A DNA stretch of 64,000 nucleotides. It comes from Rhizobiaceae bacterium (GTDB lineage Bacteria > Pseudomonadota > Alphaproteobacteria > Rhizobiales > Rhizobiaceae). Position 1 is the first letter of the stretch. Each line of letters starts with the position of its first letter. The stretch is taken from assembly GCA_905339215.1 (NCBI GenBank), contig CAJPFN010000014.1, positions 331,547 to 395,546 on the forward strand. The letters run 5' to 3'. The position numbers were made by a program, and so were the translations under genes. Positions 53,067 through 62,351 of the stretch are shown here, piece by piece. Below the pieces are notes generated by a model, which saw only the letters and a list, made by a program, of their open reading frames with translations, did not search any database and had not been told where the DNA came from.

Positions 53067-53196
53067 CCCGGTCTCCCTCTCGTTCGATACAGAGGATCGC
53101 CAGCCGGCGTTTGCGTCAAGGGGTGGGGAGGCCGATCCGCCTGCTCGGTTCGCGTCGCCGGTTTGCGAATCGGGCCCGCCGGCGTAAGGGGAGGGA

Positions 53197-54282
53197 ATGC
53201 CCGACCCTTCCGCCACCTCGCCCGGCTTCTTCTCGACGAAGCCGCGCGGCGTCCAGTGGGCGGCTCTGGCCTGCCTTTCCCTCGTCCTGTCGGTCGCGAT
53301 CGAGTTTGCCGGCCTGCCCGCCGCCGCGCTGATCGGCCCGATGCTCGCGGCGATCATGCTCGGCTCGGCGGGAGCGGGCGAACGGGTGCCGCGTCCCGCC
53401 TTCGCCACGGCGCAGGCGGTCGTCGGCTGCCTGATCGCCGCCTCGATCGAAATCGAGATCGTCATCGCCTTCCTCGACGACTGGGCGCTGTTCCTCGGCG
53501 TTGCCGCGGTCACCGTCGCCGCCTCGTCCTTCCTCGGCTACCTGATCAGCCGCTGGCGCATCCTGCCCGGCACGACAGGGGTGTGGGGCTCCGCGCCGGG
53601 TGCGGCGAGCGCCATGGTGCTGATGGCCGGCGCGTTCGGCGCCGACCAGCGGCTCGTCGCCTTCATGCAGTACCTGCGCGTGCTGATGGTCTCGGTCGCT
53701 GCGGCGCTCGTTGCCGGGCTGTGGGTCGACGCGAGCGGCGTTTCGGCGCCGGCCCATCCGTGGTTCCCGCCGATCGAACCCGTCCCCTTCGCCACGACGC
53801 TCGCCGTCGTCTTCGGCGGCATGGCGGCGGGCCGGCTGCTGCGCCTGCCGACGCCCAACTTCTTCGGCGCCATGGTGGTCGGCTTCGCCGCGCATCTCGG
53901 CCTCGGCCTGCCATTCCAGTTGCCGCCCTGGCTGCTCTCCGGCAGCTACGTCGTGATCGGCTGGACGATCGGCCTCAATTTCAACCGCCAGATCGTCGCC
54001 CACGCCATCCGCGCCCTGCCGAAGCTCGTCGCCTCGATCGCCGTGCTGATGGCGTTCTGCGCCGGGCTCGGCTACCTGATCCACCACCTGCTCGGCGTCG
54101 ATCCGCTGACCGCCTACCTCGCCACCAGCCCGGGCGGCATGGATTCGGTCGCCATCATCGCAGCCGCTTCGCGCGACGTGAACATCTCGTTCGTCATGGC
54201 GCTTCAGATGGCGCGCTTCCTCTTCGTGCTCGTCTTCGGCGCGCCGATCGCGCGGCTCGTGGCGCGCGCGATCAGGCCGTAA
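53197..54282 (+). CDS. AbrB-family membrane protein (ammonia monooxygenase-like annotation)
   Basis: This 361-residue integral membrane protein contains two homologous AbrB/COG3180 repeats, each ending in a signature: PGAASAMVLMAGAFGAD (first) and SPGGMDSVAIIAAASRDV (second). There are about ten helices. Databases often call it a putative ammonia monooxygenase, but that name is unsupported; the real function is unknown. It is divergent from the DUF2259 gene. GGGGAGG precedes the ATG. Confidence 0.85.
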   Translation: MPDPSATSPGFFSTKPRGVQWAALACLSLVLSVAIEFAGLPAAALIGPMLAAIMLGSAGAGERVPRPAFATAQAVVGCLIAASIEIEIVIAFLDDWALFLGVAAVTVAASSFLGYLISRWRILPGTTGVWGSAPGAASAMVLMAGAFGADQRLVAFMQYLRVLMVSVAAALVAGLWVDASGVSAPAHPWFPPIEPVPFATTLAVVFGGMAAGRLLRLPTPNFFGAMVVGFAAHLGLGLPFQLPPWLLSGSYVVIGWTIGLNFNRQIVAHAIRALPKLVASIAVLMAFCAGLGYLIHHLLGVDPLTAYLATSPGGMDSVAIIAAASRDVNISFVMALQMARFLFVLVFGAPIARLVARAIRP

Positions 54283-54385
54283 CGGCGGCAAGCGGAGACG
54301 CAGGCTCAAGCATTCGATGCGATTGGCCGTTGTGTTCGGTCGGCGCCGGTATATAGGACGGCGTCGCACCGGAGTTTCTCCCGCC

Positions 54386-55591
54386 TTGACCGACACGACC
54401 GCCGCCCCCTACCGCCTGCGCACGGACCCCACCGTCTATTCGGTGATCCTGGCGGTGTCGTTCTGCCATTTCATCAACGACATCATGCAGTCGCTGCTGG
54501 CGGCGATCTATCCGATGATCAAGGACGACTACGGCCTCGACTTCTGGCAGATCGGCCTGCTCACCTTCACCTTCCAGGTGACGGCCTCGCTGCTGCAGCC
54601 GCTGATCGGCATGTACACGGACAAGCGGCCGCTGCCCTATTCGCTGTCCTTCGGCATGGGCTCCAGCCTGACCGGCCTGCTCCTGCTCGGCTTCGCCTCG
54701 CATTACTGGGTGCTGCTCGTCGGCGCCGCCTTCATCGGCATCGGCTCGGCGATCTTCCACCCGGAATCCTCGCGCGTCGCCCGCCTCGCGTCAGGCGGCC
54801 GCTACGGCCTGGCGCAGTCGCTGTTCCAGGTGGGCGGCAACACCGGCCAGGCGATCGGACCGCTTCTCGCCGCCTTCATCGTCGTGCCGCGCGGCCAGGA
54901 GAGCGTGTCGTGGTTCGCCTTCGCCGCGCTCGTCGGCATGGTCGTCCTGTGGCGGGTGGGCATGTGGTACGCACGCAACCGCATCGCCGCCGCCTCGCGC
55001 CACGGCGCCGGCCGGGAACTGCCCTTCGCCCGCAACCGCATCGTGCTGGCGCTGGTGGTGCTCGGCATCCTGACGTTTTCCAAGAACGTCTACATGGCGA
55101 GCCTGTCGAGCTACTACACGTTCTACGTCATCGAGAAGTTCGGCGTCAGCATCCAGGATTCGCAGGTGCTGCTGTTCGTGTTGCTTGGCGCGGCGGCGAT
55201 CGGCACCATCATCGGCGGGCCGCTCGGCGACCGCTTCGGCGCCAGGACGGTGATCTGGTTCTCGATCCTCGGCGTGCTGCCGTTCACGCTGGCGCTTCCC
55301 CATGTCGACCTGTTCTGGACGGCGGTGCTGTCGGCGGTCATCGGCCTGATCCTGGCGTCGGCCTTCCCCGCCATCGTCGTCTTTGCCCAGGAACTGCTGC
55401 CCGGCCGCGTCGGCATGGTCGCCGGCATCTTCTTCGGCTTCGCCTTCGGCATGGGCGGGCTGGGTGCGGCGGTGCTCGGCATCGTCGCCGACATCCGCGG
55501 CATCGACTACGTCTACGGCATCTGTGCCTTCCTGCCGGCGCTCGGCCTGCTCACCGTGTTCCTGCCGGACATGAAACAGGCGCGGCACTAA
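54386..55591 (+). CDS. MFS transporter, Fsr (fosmidomycin resistance) type
   Basis: This 401-residue drug/proton antiporter has 12 helices, an N-terminal SFCHFINDIMQSLLAAIYPMIKDDYGL segment diagnostic of Fsr proteins and a FHPESSRVARLASGGRYGLAQS loop. The start is uncertain: TTG at 54386 gives the family-like TDTTAAPYRLRTDP opening, but an ATG at 54317 with 23 extra residues exists. It follows the AbrB-type gene after about 100 bp. The exported compound is unknown. Confidence 0.87.
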   Translation: MTDTTAAPYRLRTDPTVYSVILAVSFCHFINDIMQSLLAAIYPMIKDDYGLDFWQIGLLTFTFQVTASLLQPLIGMYTDKRPLPYSLSFGMGSSLTGLLLLGFASHYWVLLVGAAFIGIGSAIFHPESSRVARLASGGRYGLAQSLFQVGGNTGQAIGPLLAAFIVVPRGQESVSWFAFAALVGMVVLWRVGMWYARNRIAAASRHGAGRELPFARNRIVLALVVLGILTFSKNVYMASLSSYYTFYVIEKFGVSIQDSQVLLFVLLGAAAIGTIIGGPLGDRFGARTVIWFSILGVLPFTLALPHVDLFWTAVLSAVIGLILASAFPAIVVFAQELLPGRVGMVAGIFFGFAFGMGGLGAAVLGIVADIRGIDYVYGICAFLPALGLLTVFLPDMKQARH

Positions 55592-55720
55592 CGCCGCGCC
55601 GCCGGGCATCGATCTCCACTGGACCGAAGTCGCGGCACGCCCGTACTTGCGCCCCATCAATGCGCAGCGCGGCAAAATCGATATTTTCAGTCTCCAGAGC
55701 ACTCGGCAAGGAGGCGATCG

Positions 55721-56089
55721 ATGTCGAAAAACGCGCTTCGGTTAGCAGGTGCCGCCGCAATCCTGCTTATATCGACCTATGTGACACTGGCTCAGGCCGG
55801 CGGCGAGACGGACAGGGGTTTTCGCTACTATCACGGACCTGGCATGATGTGGGGCGGCGATCAGTGGGGAGGTTTCGGAATGGTACTCGGGCCGATATTC
55901 ATGATCCTCGTCCTGATCGGCGTTGTCGCCGGAACCGTGTATCTGCTCAAGGTCTTCGGGACGGCCGCCGCGGGCTCGAAGGAGAACGGCGGTGACGGCA
56001 AGGCGCTCAACATCCTGAAGGAGCGCTACGCGCGAGGAGAAATCGACTCCAAGGAGTTCGAGGAGAGAAAGCGGCTGCTCGCCGACTGA
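55721..56089 (+). CDS. SHOCT-domain small membrane protein
   Basis: This 122-residue protein has an N-terminal hydrophobic signal or anchor (about 8-26), a Gly/Trp/Met-rich patch (HGPGMMWGGDQWGGFG), a second helix (about 54-76) and a C-terminal SHOCT motif (LNILKERYARGEIDSKEFEERKRLL). SHOCT domains are short oligomerisation modules often attached to membrane proteins. AAGGAGGCG precedes the ATG. Neighbours give no clear functional link. Confidence 0.85.
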   Translation: MSKNALRLAGAAAILLISTYVTLAQAGGETDRGFRYYHGPGMMWGGDQWGGFGMVLGPIFMILVLIGVVAGTVYLLKVFGTAAAGSKENGGDGKALNILKERYARGEIDSKEFEERKRLLAD

Positions 56090-56332
56090 CCTCGCGCGTT
56101 TTCGATCGGATGAAGGCGGCGCAGATTCCAGCCGGAAATTCTCCTCAGGAGGCCACGACAGGGCTGCCGTCCGGCGGCGCCTCGCCGAGCGACGCGACCA
56201 GCCGAACGGCGCGGCGGACCCGGCATGTCGCGAAAGACGATGCCGGACACGCTTGACGCAACCCGAACCGTGGTCTTTCAGTTGAGGTGTTCGCAGCGCC
56301 AGGACGGCGCGACGACCGGAAAGGAATTTCGC

Positions 56333-57244
56333 ATGCGCTGGAGAGGCCGCCGCCAGAGCGACAACATCGAGGACGCGCGGGGACGCGGGGGCGCCGGCTT
56401 TCCCGGCGGCTTCGGACGCTCCGGCCCTGTGCGCATTCCTGTCGGCCGCTCGGCCGGCGGCGGGCTGTCGACCATCATCATCCTCGTCGTGCTGTTCTTC
56501 GCGCTGCGCGCCTGCGGCATCGACCCGCTGGAGATCCTCTCCGAGGGTGGCGGCGGCGGCGTGCCGGGCGGCGGCGGCCAGGTGACCGAGCAGGGACCGC
56601 CCGCCTCCGACGAGATGCGCCAGTTCGTCGGCACCGTGCTCGCCGAGACCGAGGATGTCTGGAACGGCATCTTCAAGGCCGAGGGCGCCACCTACGAGGA
56701 GCCGAAGCTCGTCATGTTCTCCGACCAGATCGGGTCGGCCTGCGGCTACGCGTCGTCGGCGTCGGGGCCGTTCTACTGCCCCGGCGACAGGAAGGTCTAT
56801 CTCGACACCGCCTTCTTCGACCAGCTCGACCGCCAGTTCGGCGCGGCGGGCGACTTCGCCCAGGCCTACGTCATCGCCCACGAGGTCGGACACCACGTGC
56901 AGAACCTGATCGGCGTCCTGCCCAAGTTCAACCAGATGCGCCAGGAGATGAGTGAGGCCGAGGCCAACCGGATGTCGATGCGCGTCGAGCTGCAGGCCGA
57001 CTGCTTCGCCGGCGTGTGGGGTCACTACACCGCGCAGAAGGGCCTGCTCGAGCAGGGCGACGTCGAGGAGGCGCTGAATGCGGCGCGCCAGATCGGCGAC
57101 GACACGCTGCAGAAGAAGACGCAGGGCTACGTCGTGCCGGAAAGCTTCAACCACGGAACGTCGCAGCAGCGGCAGGCCTGGCTGGCGCGTGGGTTGAAGT
57201 CGGGCAAGCTCTCCGACTGCGACACGTTCAGCGGCGACATCTGA
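56333..57244 (+). CDS. Neutral zinc metallopeptidase, YpfJ family
   Basis: This 303-residue membrane-tethered protease starts MRWRGRRQSDNIEDARG, has one helix (about 44-62), a Gly-rich linker and a metallopeptidase domain with zinc motif HEVGHH (183-188) and a downstream ELQADCFAGVW that supplies the third ligand region. VMFSDQIGSACGYASSASGPFYCPGDRKVYLD is family typical. Substrate unknown. GGAAAGGAATT precedes the ATG at 56333. The 243-bp upstream (56090-56332) shows no further gene. Confidence 0.92.
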   Translation: MRWRGRRQSDNIEDARGRGGAGFPGGFGRSGPVRIPVGRSAGGGLSTIIILVVLFFALRACGIDPLEILSEGGGGGVPGGGGQVTEQGPPASDEMRQFVGTVLAETEDVWNGIFKAEGATYEEPKLVMFSDQIGSACGYASSASGPFYCPGDRKVYLDTAFFDQLDRQFGAAGDFAQAYVIAHEVGHHVQNLIGVLPKFNQMRQEMSEAEANRMSMRVELQADCFAGVWGHYTAQKGLLEQGDVEEALNAARQIGDDTLQKKTQGYVVPESFNHGTSQQRQAWLARGLKSGKLSDCDTFSGDI

Positions 57245-57394
57245 CGGGGAACGACAGCGTGCGCCGCGTCCGGCGGCTCACGCGGTTCGTTAACCCGCGG
57301 TTACTCCGGGCGTGAAAAAACACATGCCGTGCGAGGGATGGTTTTAAGACGTTTTGCATACAGTGCCCGCTCGGAAGGTTTCCCGGAGGGGTAC

Positions 57395-59020
57395 ATGCGC
57401 ATCGAGATCAGGGATTTCGCTGCCGACCGCAGCGGCAACTTCGCCATCATGACGGCAGTGCTCGCAGTGCCGATGCTGTTCGCCGCCGCCTACATGATCG
57501 ACGTTTCGACCATCACGCGGACCAAGACGGAACTGCAGCAGGCGCTCGACGCGGCCGTGCTCGCCGTCGCCCGCGAAGGCAAGGACGTGACGGACGACGC
57601 GGCCAACCGCATCGCCGAGCAGTTCCTCTCCGGCAATTTCGATCCCGAATACACCAAGCTCAGCGTCGTCAAGACCGGCACGCAGTTTACCGTGAAGGCG
57701 CAGACGACGGCGAAAATGGCCTTCGGCGGCCTGCTCGGCTACTCGTCCTGGCCGATCAACGCCTCGTCCAGCGCCGACATCGCCTACGCGTCCTACGAGA
57801 TCGCGCTGGTGCTCGACCAGACCGGCTCGATGGCCGGCGGCAAGCTGGCGTCGCTGAAGGGCGCCGTCATCGGCCTGGTCGATTCCATGGCGACGCAGGT
57901 CAACGACAAGGACAAGCTGAAGTTCGCCATGGTGCCCTTCAACAACTTCGTCAATGTCGGCGCGCAGTACGGGCCTTCGTTCGATGCGAAGGGCAAGCAG
58001 GTCGCCGGCACCGGCGCCCCGTGGCTCGATCTGAAGGGCGCGTCGGAGTTCCCGCAGAGCGAACTCGACGTCGGCGCCAGCCGCTTCCAGCTCTATGCGA
58101 ACATGGGCGTTTCCTGGCCGGGGTGCGTGGAGACGCGTTATCTCTCCGGCACCGACTACGACATTGACGACACCACGCCCAACACGGCGCAGCCGAAGAC
58201 GCTGTTCGTGCCGGCCTTCGCCATCGACGAGCCGGACGCCGCCGCCTACGGCAACAGCTACATCAAGTCCAACGCCAGGCCGAACGACAACACCGTCGTC
58301 GAGAAGAAGAAGCGCTGGGCGAAGTACGGCGTGAGGACCGATCTGCTCGGCAAGCCGCTGAACAACGGCCTTCTCGACCCGCTCGCGGGTGCGCTGCTCG
58401 ACGCGATGACGAAGAAGGTCAAGATCGACGCCAGCTTGTCCAAACTCAACGGCCTGCCCAAGGGTCCGGGCAACGGCTGCGACGTCCAGCCGCTGACGAC
58501 GCTCACCAACGACTACAAGGCCGTCAAGGACAAGGTGAGCGCGCTGAAGGCTGCTGGCACCACCAACATCAAGGAAGGCGTCGCCTGGGGCCACCGCGTT
58601 CTCTCGCCGGGCGCGCCGTTCTCCGACAGCGGCGCCGCCAAGTCGGCGGGCCTCGAGCGCATCATGATCGTGCTCACCGACGGCGCCAACGTGTTCGGCA
58701 ATGCGCCGAACGACCTCGGCTCGCGCTATGCGAGCGACGGCTACCTCGTCGACGGCCGCATCGGCATCGAGGCGGGCGGCGCATCGGCGACGAATGCGCT
58801 GATGAACGCACGCACGCTCGCCGCCTGCACGGCGGCCAAGGCGGCCGGCATCGAGATCTACACGATCCGCCTCGAGGAGCCGGACGTCGCGACCGGCACC
58901 ATGCTCAAGGAATGCGCCAGCGCCGAGGACCACTATTTCGACGTGCCGAGCCGGACCCAGCTCGACGAGGCGTTCGCGAAGATCAAGGAGCGGATCGTCA
59001 GGGTCAGGATCTCGTCCTGA
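57395..59020 (+). CDS. TadG/TadE-like protein with von Willebrand factor A domain
   Basis: This 541-residue protein has an N-terminal TadE-type hydrophobic helix (DRSGNFAIMTAVLAVPMLFAAAYMIDV, about 12-38) and a large vWA domain. The MIDAS is partly altered: DQTGSM with Asp141 (consensus DxSxS), and TDGANVFG supplies the later Asp. TadG proteins belong to Flp/Tad pilus loci, but no other tad gene is in the window, so this is an orphan. GGAGGGGTAC precedes the ATG. It may act as a surface adhesin or assembly factor. Confidence 0.87.
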   Translation: MRIEIRDFAADRSGNFAIMTAVLAVPMLFAAAYMIDVSTITRTKTELQQALDAAVLAVAREGKDVTDDAANRIAEQFLSGNFDPEYTKLSVVKTGTQFTVKAQTTAKMAFGGLLGYSSWPINASSSADIAYASYEIALVLDQTGSMAGGKLASLKGAVIGLVDSMATQVNDKDKLKFAMVPFNNFVNVGAQYGPSFDAKGKQVAGTGAPWLDLKGASEFPQSELDVGASRFQLYANMGVSWPGCVETRYLSGTDYDIDDTTPNTAQPKTLFVPAFAIDEPDAAAYGNSYIKSNARPNDNTVVEKKKRWAKYGVRTDLLGKPLNNGLLDPLAGALLDAMTKKVKIDASLSKLNGLPKGPGNGCDVQPLTTLTNDYKAVKDKVSALKAAGTTNIKEGVAWGHRVLSPGAPFSDSGAAKSAGLERIMIVLTDGANVFGNAPNDLGSRYASDGYLVDGRIGIEAGGASATNALMNARTLAACTAAKAAGIEIYTIRLEEPDVATGTMLKECASAEDHYFDVPSRTQLDEAFAKIKERIVRVRISS

Positions 59021-59074
59021 CGCCGCCGGAGCGGGCAGCCCGGCGGCGACGCGGTTGGTCCCGAAGCGGCGTCG

Positions 59075-59704
59075 TCAGAACCGGAAGCCGAGGCTGGCGG
59101 AGACAGGCGTGTTCTGAACGTTGACCGTTTCGTCCAGACCGGACTTGCCCATGTACTCGTATTCGACGCGCAGGAAGGCATGTTCACCGATGTCCTGCTC
59201 GAAGCCGAAGCCGAGCAGGAAGGTCGGCCCACTGTCGCGCAGCGGGGCCGTTCCGGGGTAGGTCTGGCTGGTCCAGCGATAGGCCGCGCCAGCGCGGGCG
59301 AACAGGCGGGCGTCTTCGAGTAAAGTCCCGGCCGTCCACGGCAGGTCGGACAGCGGCTGCTTCGCGATCAAGGAAACGGCCACCGCCTGCGATTGCAGCG
59401 TCGACCGGGCCAGACCCGGGCCGTCGGCGCTGACGCCGCCCATGGCGTGGTAGGCGAACTCGCCCGAGAACCCCTCGGAGAAGCGAAACCCGGCGAACAC
59501 CTTCGGCGCCTTTTTCCACTGCTCCGTGGAACTCCAGCCGCCAGGGGCGTATCCGGTGTGATGCACGAAGGAAAGCCCTGCGCCGACATATGGCTCGGAG
59601 AGCGTCCAGGGCTGCAACAGCCTGTCCAGCACGTCGGCACTTGCGCTGCCCGTGCAGGCGAGAAACGCCGCGACCGGCGCGATCCACTTCCCGATGCAAG
59701 CCAT
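59075..59704 (-). CDS. Outer-membrane beta-barrel protein, OmpA/porin-like
   Basis: This 209-residue protein has a signal peptide (MACIGKWIAPVAAFLACTGSASA) and alternating aromatic beta-strands (YVGAGLSFVHHTGY, FAGFRFSEGFSGEFAYHAMG, VEYEYMG, ASLGFRF at the extreme C-terminus with terminal Phe). The ending FRF is the beta-barrel assembly signal. It resembles 8-stranded barrels of the Omp25/31 type. It is convergent with the TadG gene. Function unknown. Confidence 0.82.
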   Translation of the reverse strand: MACIGKWIAPVAAFLACTGSASADVLDRLLQPWTLSEPYVGAGLSFVHHTGYAPGGWSSTEQWKKAPKVFAGFRFSEGFSGEFAYHAMGGVSADGPGLARSTLQSQAVAVSLIAKQPLSDLPWTAGTLLEDARLFARAGAAYRWTSQTYPGTAPLRDSGPTFLLGFGFEQDIGEHAFLRVEYEYMGKSGLDETVNVQNTPVSASLGFRF

Positions 59705-59820
59705 GATTCCCCCTCGGAACCCAGTTCGGATCGGATCAATCCTACCGAAACGCGGCGTACCCGTCGACAGATCGCCGCCGGTCGAACCGCGACGCTTTCT
59801 CTAGCCCGCGGCTGCGGAGA

Positions 59821-61023
59821 TCAGCGCTCGGCGATCGCCGGCTCGCCGCGCCGCTCGCGGATCATGTTGACGAAGCGACGGAAGAGGTAGTGCGAATCCT
59901 GCGGGCCGGGCGAGGCCTCGGGATGGTGCTGGACCGAGAAGACCGGCCGGCCGGCAAGCGCGATGCCGCAGTTGGAGCCGTCGAACAGCGACACGTGCGT
60001 CTCGTCGACGCCGTCCGGCAGGGAGTCGGCGTCGACGGCGAAACCATGGTTCATCGACACGATCTCGACCTTGCCGGTGGTGTGGTCCTTGACCGGGTGG
60101 TTGGCGCCGTGATGGCCCTGGTGCATCTTCATTGTCCTGCCGCCGACGGCGAGCGCCAGCATCTGGTGGCCGAGGCAGATGCCGAAGGTCGGTATGCCCG
60201 TGTCGATCAGCTCGCGGATCACCGGCACGGCGTATTCGCCGGTTGCCGCCGGGTCGCCGGGACCGTTCGACAGGAAGATGCCGTCCGGCCGCATGGCGAG
60301 AATCTCATCGGCGCTGGTCTTCGCCGGGACCACCGTCACCCTGGCGCCGAGCCCGGCGAGCAGGCGCAGGATGTTGCGCTTGACGCCGTAGTCGATGGCG
60401 ACGACGTGCATGGAGGGCGCCTCCTGCGTGCCATAGCCCTCGTCCCACGCCCACGGCGTCTCCGTCCACACCGACGACTGGCCGGACGTGACCTCCCTGG
60501 CGAGGTCGAGGCCGACGAGGCCCGACCATTCGCGTGCCTGCCGCTTCAGGTCCTCGACGTCGAAGACGCCGTCGGGAGAATGCGCGATGACCGCGTTGGG
60601 CGCACCCTTCTCGCGGATCAGTGCCGTCAGCGCCCGCGTGTCGATGCCGGAAAGCGCGACGACGCCGCGGCGCTTCAGCCACTCGTCGAGAGCGCCCGAC
60701 GCCCGGTAGTTGGAAGGATGGGTGACGTCGGCGCGGAACACGGCGCCGACCGCGCCGACGCGCGCCGCCGGGTTCAGGTCTTCGATGTCCTCGTCATTGG
60801 TGCCGATGTTGCCGATGTGCGGGAAGGTGAAGGTGACGATCTGCCCGGCATAGGAGGGGTCTGTGAGAATCTCCTGGTAGCCTGTCAACGCCGTGTTGAA
60901 GCACACTTCGGCAACCGCGCTTCCCGTGGCGCCGAGGCCGCGGCCCCCGATGACCGTTCCGTCGGCCAGGACCAGCAGCGCGGTCGGCGTCTGGGATGCC
61001 CAGGGGGCGGTGGTCGCGCTCAT
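59821..61023 (-). CDS. carA: Carbamoyl-phosphate synthase small subunit
   Basis: This 400-residue glutaminase subunit supplies ammonia for carbamoyl phosphate, the first intermediate of pyrimidines and arginine. The N-terminal CarA domain (LVLADGTVIGGRGLG, TGYQEILTDPSYAGQIV) precedes a class I glutamine amidotransferase with nucleophile Cys283 (FGICLGHQMLALAVGG) and HHPEASPGP. carB is not in the window. The ATG at 61023 is the standard start. It is divergent from the YqeY gene (284 bp between, 61024-61307, no other feature seen). Confidence 0.97.
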   Translation of the reverse strand: MSATTAPWASQTPTALLVLADGTVIGGRGLGATGSAVAEVCFNTALTGYQEILTDPSYAGQIVTFTFPHIGNIGTNDEDIEDLNPAARVGAVGAVFRADVTHPSNYRASGALDEWLKRRGVVALSGIDTRALTALIREKGAPNAVIAHSPDGVFDVEDLKRQAREWSGLVGLDLAREVTSGQSSVWTETPWAWDEGYGTQEAPSMHVVAIDYGVKRNILRLLAGLGARVTVVPAKTSADEILAMRPDGIFLSNGPGDPAATGEYAVPVIRELIDTGIPTFGICLGHQMLALAVGGRTMKMHQGHHGANHPVKDHTTGKVEIVSMNHGFAVDADSLPDGVDETHVSLFDGSNCGIALAGRPVFSVQHHPEASPGPQDSHYLFRRFVNMIRERRGEPAIAER

Positions 61024-61307
61024 CGTCTCATTCCTTCGGAACAGGCCGCGCTCTTGAAAGCGGCGATGCCGGGGGCCATATCACGCAGCGAAAAACACGG
61101 GACTCCGCGATCTCCGCAAACCCCCGTGCGCAACAATCCAGCTGTGCAAGGCCGGGACCATAGGCGAAGGGGCGGATTCGGTCAATGACCGGGGCGGCGC
61201 CGGAGCCGAAATTAAAATTCTCGTGAAAACAGGACGTTAGTATCAGGCGGCCGGTTTGATTTGGCCGCTCGGGAAGGATATGGTCGGCCGTGCCGAAGGA
61301 GAACAGC

Positions 61308-61757
61308 ATGCGCGAGACGATCGACGCGGCGCTCAAGGACGCCTTGAAGACCCAGGACAAGCGGCGGATTTCCACGCTCCGGCTGATCCGCGCGGCGATT
61401 CAGGACCGCGACATCATCAACAGGGGCGCCGGCAAGGACCCGGTCTCCGACGAGGAAATCCTGCAGATCCTCTCCAAGATGGTGAAGCAGCGCGAGGAAT
61501 CGGCGAAGGCGTTCGAGGATGGCAACCGCCTCGAACTCGCCGCGCAGGAGCGCGGCGAGATCGCCATCATCCGCGATTTCATGCCGAGGCAGCTCGGCGA
61601 CGAGCAAGTCCGCCAGGCCTGCGAGAAGATCATCGCCGAGGTCGGCGGCGGCGGCCTGCGCGACATGGGCAAGTGCATGGCGGCCCTCAAGGACCGCTAT
61701 CCCGGCCAGATGGATTTCTCCAAGGCGAGCGGCGTGGTGAAGTCGCTGCTGCAATAG
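61308..61757 (+). CDS. GatB/YqeY domain protein
   Basis: This 149-residue helical protein is the YqeY family: MRETIDAALKDALKTQDKRRISTLRLIRAAI at the start and MDFSKASGVVKSLL at the end. The family resembles the tail of GatB (glutamyl-tRNA amidotransferase), but free-standing proteins have no proven function. The ATG at 61308 follows AAGGAGAAC; a GTG at 61290 is less likely. Divergent from carA, a common arrangement in alphaproteobacteria. Confidence 0.93.
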   Translation: MRETIDAALKDALKTQDKRRISTLRLIRAAIQDRDIINRGAGKDPVSDEEILQILSKMVKQREESAKAFEDGNRLELAAQERGEIAIIRDFMPRQLGDEQVRQACEKIIAEVGGGGLRDMGKCMAALKDRYPGQMDFSKASGVVKSLLQ

Positions 61758-61796
61758 GGGTTCGGGCGGCCCGGCCTTCGGGTCCGGATTCGCCCC

Positions 61797-62270
61797 TCAC
61801 ATCTTCTCACCGGGCAGTACGCTCGCCTGCCTGATCCACGATGCGACCCGCGCCTCGTCGAACGGGTCGCCTTCGCGGATGTCGAGATAACGCACGTTCG
61901 CCTGCTTCGACGCGCCCGGCGGCAGCGGCATCAGCGCCGTGCCGCGGAAGAAGGCGACCTTTACGTAGTTGGTGAAGCAGTGGAGGCTCATGAACCAGGT
62001 GTTCTCGGCTTCGCCCGGAGTTCCGTAGAGCGGCGAGTTCCATTTTACCGCCTTGCGCACGCCCGGCACGGTGCGCGTCACGAGTGTGTCGAGGCGACGG
62101 ACGATCTCGCGCTTCCAGTCCGGCACGGCGGCGATGTAGGCCTCGACCGGCGCGTCGCCATATCCCTTGGCGATCTGCGGGTTGCCGCCGGACAAAAGCA
62201 CCGGCGCGCCGCGGTCCGCCCCGTGTTCTCCCTTGCTTTTCGGCGCGTTCGGCGGACTCTTCCCGGCCAT
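61797..62270 (-). CDS. DUF1801 domain protein
   Basis: This 157-residue soluble protein has the DUF1801 core: TLVTRTVPGVRKAVKWNSPLYG and WFMSLHCFTNYVKVAFFRG. Function unknown. The ATG at 62270 is used; an upstream extension to 62330 is unlikely. A disordered N-terminus (SPPNAPKSKGEHGADRG) precedes the domain. It is convergent with the YqeY gene and lies downstream of the Na/Pi transporter on the same strand. Confidence 0.85.
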   Translation of the reverse strand: MAGKSPPNAPKSKGEHGADRGAPVLLSGGNPQIAKGYGDAPVEAYIAAVPDWKREIVRRLDTLVTRTVPGVRKAVKWNSPLYGTPGEAENTWFMSLHCFTNYVKVAFFRGTALMPLPPGASKQANVRYLDIREGDPFDEARVASWIRQASVLPGEKM

Positions 62271-62351
62271 GGTATCGTCTCCCGTCACGACCGGGGAGGA
62301 TAGGGCAGGGCGTCGCAATCGCCAACGCAACGTGCCGGTGGGCGGCCGCCG

